64,000 nt of DNA from Rutidosis leptorrhynchoides (taxonomy: Eukaryota; Streptophyta; Magnoliopsida; Asterales; Asteraceae), in contig NC_092333.1 in NCBI RefSeq assembly GCF_046630445.1, positions 357,773,001 through 357,837,000 of the forward strand. Reading direction: 5' to 3'. This document shows, piece by piece, positions 59,777 to 64,000 of this stretch. A program made the translations under genes and the position numbers. The stretch's first letter is position 1. Each line of letters begins with the position of its first letter. Under the pieces are notes generated by a model. It was not told the origin of the DNA, did not search any database, and saw nothing but the letters and a program-made list of their open reading frames with translations.

Positions 59777-61579
59777 CTATTGTGAAATCTTGAGAGGTCC
59801 AAACGTTAGTTTCCATCGTGAGCCATCTGGTTTTGAAACTTCTGCTTGATTTTCTGAAATTTGCTTAGAAGTTTTCCAGACTCCCCACGCTTTCCTTGGA
59901 TCTCCCTCATGTAATAGATATTCATCCATTTCCTTGAAATACCTTCTCTTTCTCTGGCCACGAAGAATCTCAAACTGTCTTGTACGAATTCGGAGCTTTA
60001 AACGATCTCTGATATGCTTTATAAACTCTCCAAGACCCATTTTTGTATCAAAGTCATCAACCTTGCTTTGACGAATTTTAAGATACTTCAGTGCAGCCTT
60101 AAGTGTTCCATCTGAATATTTGTTCAGCTCTTCAGTACGAATGAACACCTTTTCCTTTTGAGAATTTACAAATACAAACCCTTCGGGTTCGAATTGCATT
60201 TGAAACATCCTCATATCCTTCAGTCCCTCCGTAAATTGATTCGGACACGTTATTCGAATCTTTTTCCTATTTTCTTCGAGACCTATTTGAAAATCTTCAC
60301 GTCTCATCAGTTCAATTGTCTCCATCATATATCTTTTCACAGCTTCCAAAGCTTGAGCTTTAGCAAAAGGTCGAATGGTGATGATACTGAGGTAGTTGTA
60401 GATGTGAATGATGTCAAGCATATCAAGATTATGAAAATCTGCTTCTGTGAACTTGTACTTTTTCTCATCTTCTCTAATAACGTGGAACTGACTGATGACG
60501 TCTTTCTTTTCACTTATCTCTACTCCGACTCGAGCAATATTCAACACTTCTGAAATACGATATTTTCTTTGAAGCCACAAATCATCTTCATCTTTGTTGA
60601 TATGTTTCCTCCACATAAACTCATACCAATTCCTTTCACTTGTTGGAAGCAATCGTGGACCTATATAAGTAAATCTTTTACTCCTTGGTATATCTTTGAT
60701 GCGGAAGATCTTGTAAGCATTTTCTTCGATGAATGTGTTTCGTAACGTTATAAAATCATGTTCAACTCCCAATAACAATCTTTGTTCCTGATTCTTAAAG
60801 AATATTCCATGGTTGTATTTGAATTTGGAATTTACTGTTCCACTTGATGTAGATGTACCAGAAGTTGAGCTTTCATTAGCATTTGTTGGATGTGAACTCG
60901 ATGAGGGTGTAGAATTCGATGAATGATCAGTAGGATTTGTTGCATCATCATTTGGAAAATCATCATCTTCAATATGATCAAAGATATCATCTTCATTTGG
61001 ATCAACATAAAGATTGACTTCATCGTCATCATAAGAATCCATTTCATCATCACTTTCTATTACTGGATCAGGATTCCCTTCATCTACAATCTCTACATCT
61101 TCCGGAATTGAAGATACTGAAGATAACTTGCTTAAGATGACAAACCCATCATCATCCGTCTCTTCAAGATAAAAATCACTTAAGTTCAAATCCTCATCTA
61201 CTGGTCCACTATCAGCCTCTTTATGAACAATTGGAATTATAACTAGCTCAGGCTCCTTATCATCAATTTCATCATGTGCAGAAACCATTTCTGATTCTGT
61301 CTGAACTTGTTGAGCTTGTGAAGCTGATGAAGACCTCACATCACCACCCTTGGTTGAAATGTTCACCGATAGATATTCTCCATCTACTCCTATCTCCCGC
61401 TCATGGCTATTCTGAGGATCAGAATCGTCATGTTCATCATCATGGTGAGGACTCAAAGGAGAAGAGCAGGAAGTAAGTGGATATCGAACACGAGCACGAA
61501 ACAATGCTTGAAGCGAAGTGCGTCGAAGAACATCAAGATTGACTCTAGAAAATATACGACTGAAATATTCTTGCTCCAA
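59777..61579 (-). CDS. Long frame of unknown function next to the 3' LTR of C1
   Basis: 600 codons on the minus strand. The first ~250 residues are low-complexity and very acidic (Asp/Glu/Ser-rich, with DDDEVNLYVDPNEDD). The C-terminal ~350 are ordered and basic, with blocks such as DDLWLQRKYRISEVLNIARV, KFTEADFHNLDMLDIIHIYN and KAQALEAVKRYM. This C-terminal region is of a type found repeatedly in Asteraceae LTR elements, with no established function. There is no protease, RT or integrase motif. It ends 26 bp before the PPT, the position where some Copia elements carry an extra or envelope-like frame. Confidence 0.6.
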   Translation of the reverse strand: MEQEYFSRIFSRVNLDVLRRTSLQALFRARVRYPLTSCSSPLSPHHDDEHDDSDPQNSHEREIGVDGEYLSVNISTKGGDVRSSSASQAQQVQTESEMVSAHDEIDDKEPELVIIPIVHKEADSGPVDEDLNLSDFYLEETDDDGFVILSKLSSVSSIPEDVEIVDEGNPDPVIESDDEMDSYDDDEVNLYVDPNEDDIFDHIEDDDFPNDDATNPTDHSSNSTPSSSSHPTNANESSTSGTSTSSGTVNSKFKYNHGIFFKNQEQRLLLGVEHDFITLRNTFIEENAYKIFRIKDIPRSKRFTYIGPRLLPTSERNWYEFMWRKHINKDEDDLWLQRKYRISEVLNIARVGVEISEKKDVISQFHVIREDEKKYKFTEADFHNLDMLDIIHIYNYLSIITIRPFAKAQALEAVKRYMMETIELMRREDFQIGLEENRKKIRITCPNQFTEGLKDMRMFQMQFEPEGFVFVNSQKEKVFIRTEELNKYSDGTLKAALKYLKIRQSKVDDFDTKMGLGEFIKHIRDRLKLRIRTRQFEILRGQRKRRYFKEMDEYLLHEGDPRKAWGVWKTSKQISENQAEVSKPDGSRWKLTFGPLKISQ

Positions 61580-61807
61580 AGCATCATAAAAATGTGGTAA
61601 ACGAGAGGGTGATGATGGAAAAGTAACAATGGGAACAACAGCAGCAGCAGCATTGGATGAAGGTGATGTCGATGGAAGTGTGTGAGTTGCCGTGAGGGCA
61701 GGTAAGGATGATTGTGCGGTATTATTCTTATATGTAGGGACTGTACATACTACTAGTCAGATTCGTGATATCCCCTTCTGATGGAGGTTGGGTAACAACC
61801 GGAGTTG

Positions 61808-63424
61808 TCACCGGTGAAGTTTCTTTTGAAGCATCCGCCTCCATGACTTTAGTCTCATGGGACTCTGACAGAGTAGCAGAACTACCCGTCGGTTTAGCTC
61901 TCGCAGAGATATTACTATCTCCGACTCAATCATTGATATACCATGAGGTGGCAAATCTCTTTCAGTTAAAGACTCTTCCTCCAGACCCTGAGATTCAGAA
62001 TCCGGAAGAGAAGTGGTTTGATCCAATGGATCACTTTCATGAACCAAAGGATCAGTCTGCTGGAAGTCTGATAAATATCCTGAAGAATTGTCATGTTGAC
62101 TCGTTTCCATGGGACGCGGCAGATCTCCCTCATCAAGATAAGCCGGACCTTGAGACCCTGTTGTACGTTGAGGCACAGGAGGATTTCCAGCCGATACGCA
62201 GGGTGCCTTTTCAAGATTTTTCGGCTCCCCTTCGGCCATTCTGGACTTCAATGATTGAGTTTCCTCAATCGATTGAGTCAACGCAGACTTTACTACAGAG
62301 GAAGACTTTACTTCCTTAGATGTCGAAGCACCTTACTTTGTAGGATTTATTATTAAGTCATGTTTAGATTGGATGGGCTTAGTGGTCTTTGTACCATCCG
62401 TGCGTTTAAATCTCTTGCCTACCGAAACTTGCGCTTCATTTAGCGTAGGGCTTACTGTTATTATTGGATGTGATACGGAAATGGGTGAGGGTGACCTAAT
62501 TGGCTCTAGGTCTTGATCCGTATCACCAACGGTTGTAGTAACTGTTTGACGGACGATAGGTGTCGAAGTCCTAGATCTAGTTACTCGTTGGATTGGTGGA
62601 GTCTGAATCATCTCATCAGGCACATATCGAGTTCTCTTAGGAGAATGTTCGGGAGACGATTCAGGTGGTTATACTACAGGTTCCTCTACAACCTCTGGGG
62701 CTGGAACCGCGGTGGGTTCAACATGTTCTTGTTGTACCAGCTTCGGAAGAGGTATTCCTACAGCCTCAAAATAAGAACGCATACGAGCATCTTGGGGTTC
62801 AGCTAGCCTCACTAGCCAATTTGGAATCGGCGCAGTGAATTGATTATCAGATACCATCGGGGTATTCATCTTCAGCTCCCCAAATCGTTTCATCTGTAAT
62901 TCATGTGTACCTGGTACAAATATATTTGCATTTCTGCAAGCATTTATAGCATCATGGATAAAGATACAGAAAAATCTTTCGCAAGGGATGTATGAACCCC
63001 TTGGCTTATCAACTTGAGCTTGAACCAAATCCCATATTAGTTCTGCATAGTCAGGAGCTTCTACTCTTATGAAAGAGTAGAACAACTTCAGCATAGGCAC
63101 AGTCAGGCTGTCAGATCCACTCCTTGTCATCAGCAAGCATCTGTTGATGATTGAGAAGATCACATACCATCTTGAGTGCAGATATTTCTTCTGAAACTTA
63201 GCCGGAGGAACATTGCGGGCTCCAACATAACCAAGATCAAAGACAGATGACATCATCTGTTGAGTAGCAGGAAAAGCAGGAGCATTCTGCTCAACAGGAA
63301 GTCTGAATATCCTCCTGAAATCAGCCTTAGTGATACTCCTCCTCCCTTGAACTCCTCTCAGTTGAAATTCAAAACGAGCTTGTGTTCCCTCTGGATTTTC
63401 AGCAGAAGGTTGTGTAGCTTCCAC
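61808..63424 (-). pseudogene. Upstream part of the C1 accessory coding region
   Basis: Frames on the minus strand at 62669-63424, 62333-62623 and 61808-62281 follow one another in the same direction as the 59777-61579 frame, so they look like one originally long gene, now broken. The first has an ordered region (about 190 residues: ADFRRIFRLPVEQN, then SSVFDLGYVGAR and RWYVIFSIINRCLLM) of the kind seen in plant retroelement-associated proteins. The following parts are Pro/Thr/Ser-rich linkers. No catalytic motif seen. Confidence 0.55.
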
Positions 63425-64000
63425 AAACCTAATTGTTCTGTTAAGTAGCTCTAGATCTGTTACAGGTACACTGACTGTAGAGTTTAGAGCAGACCACAGA
63501 GTGTGTCTCTCTAGAATTTGCAGTCCAGTAGTTGCAAGGAATGTTGGTTTCAGAGTTGATGAAGTGATTGTTCGTCATTTAGCTGTATAAATAAGAAATA
63601 GAAGACCACAAGATATTTAACATAAAGCATATATCTCTATTCTTATTTGCCTTTGAAATCCTTTGAATATGTTTTATCTTTTATATTTTATGATTTTTAT
63701 GGTTTTTCAAAGATATAAAAATCCTATATTCTCAAATATGAACAAGTAATTGACAATCATGACATTCATATGATATTCATCACAATACAAATTCATCATG
63801 CAAAATCAATTATATAACACAAAGAATCATAACAACACTTAGTCAATTTTTAAACACAATATCAAGCAGATTCGGTAGTCATGAAAACTTGAGATTCTGT
63901 AACCAAATAAGCTTGAGTTTTCAGATCAGAAAGATATAGAATAAACATGTTAAGTGTTTGAAGATTAAAATCAGAAAGTTTCAAGGTACCAAAAGTCAGA
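63425..64000. other. Window's right end, nothing recognised
   Basis: AT-rich; probably the interior of C1 upstream of the coding region. No gene or LTR border is visible. Confidence 0.4.

Larger units (their letters stand above)
59398..64000 (-). mobile_element. Copia-type LTR element (C1), 3' part, running off the right edge
   Basis: Minus strand: a long accessory or gag-like coding region (63424-59777), then the PPT AAGGGGGAGAT (59736-59746) and a 338-bp 3' LTR (59398-59735) starting TGTTAGGACCCC and ending ATCTAACA. The PPT followed by TGTTAG is typical of Ty1/copia elements. No pol domains are seen within the 4.3 kb available; the 5' LTR would lie beyond 64000. Broken in a few places. 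The right extent is limited by the window. Confidence 0.7.

Noticed and set aside
60158-61600. Plus-strand frames opposite the C1 frame
   Set aside because: Shadows of the 600-codon minus-strand frame; low-complexity and without own signals.

Overview
The window is plant nuclear DNA, most likely from an Asteraceae species. That assignment rests on the type of LTR elements, their leader and accessory reading frames, and plant-style introns; it is an inference, not a match to a genome. About 50 kb of the 64 kb is nested LTR retrotransposons, very AT-rich and full of (TA)n and (TAA)n tracts. One clear host gene follows, then a Helitron-like stretch and the 3' part of a Copia-type element.

Left part (1-33.1 kb). 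A plus-strand Ty3/gypsy chromovirus of Tekay type (T3) carries gag-pol at 26.1-30.6 kb, with its 3' LTR at 30604-33072. Its 5' LTR is cut into pieces. Element T1 (10447-23613, minus strand) sits inside that LTR, with a GATTT target duplication at both ends and an uninterrupted copy of the site at about 31785. A Tat/Retand-like non-autonomous element R1 (before 1 to about 10001, minus strand) abuts the same LTR. R1 has a gag/protease-like frame and a convergent antisense accessory gene, and that gene is split by a solo LTR (1316-5215, target duplication CTTTT).

Middle part (33.1-50.3 kb). An older unclassified sequence (33073-33472, 37397-38421 and 50323 onward) is interrupted by a second solo LTR (33473-37391, target duplication GGTGA) and by element T2 (38422-50317, minus strand, target duplication TTTTA). 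The first piece of this older sequence holds an inverted duplication of a PPR-gene fragment that could fold as a young MIRNA-like hairpin.

Right part (50.3-64 kb). A ten-exon host gene (51175-56718, plus) encodes a RING1-type Polycomb (PRC1) ubiquitin ligase with a complete C3HC4 RING and a C-terminal RAWUL region. Its introns carry two SINE-like insertions and a 120-bp direct repeat. Downstream are a Helitron 3' terminus, a 300-bp tandem duplication, and a minus-strand Copia-type element with a short LTR and a long frame of unknown function.

The most interesting pattern concerns the three chromovirus-type elements. Each has the same leader after the primer-binding site, different cargo after it (an acidic frame in T3; an acidic frame plus a captured F-box gene in T2; a coiled-coil/Pro-Ser-Thr frame, a captured PABP fragment and an antisense 44-residue two-membrane-segment frame in T1), and an internal near-copy of the 3' polypurine-tract sequence between the first accessory frame and the gag position.
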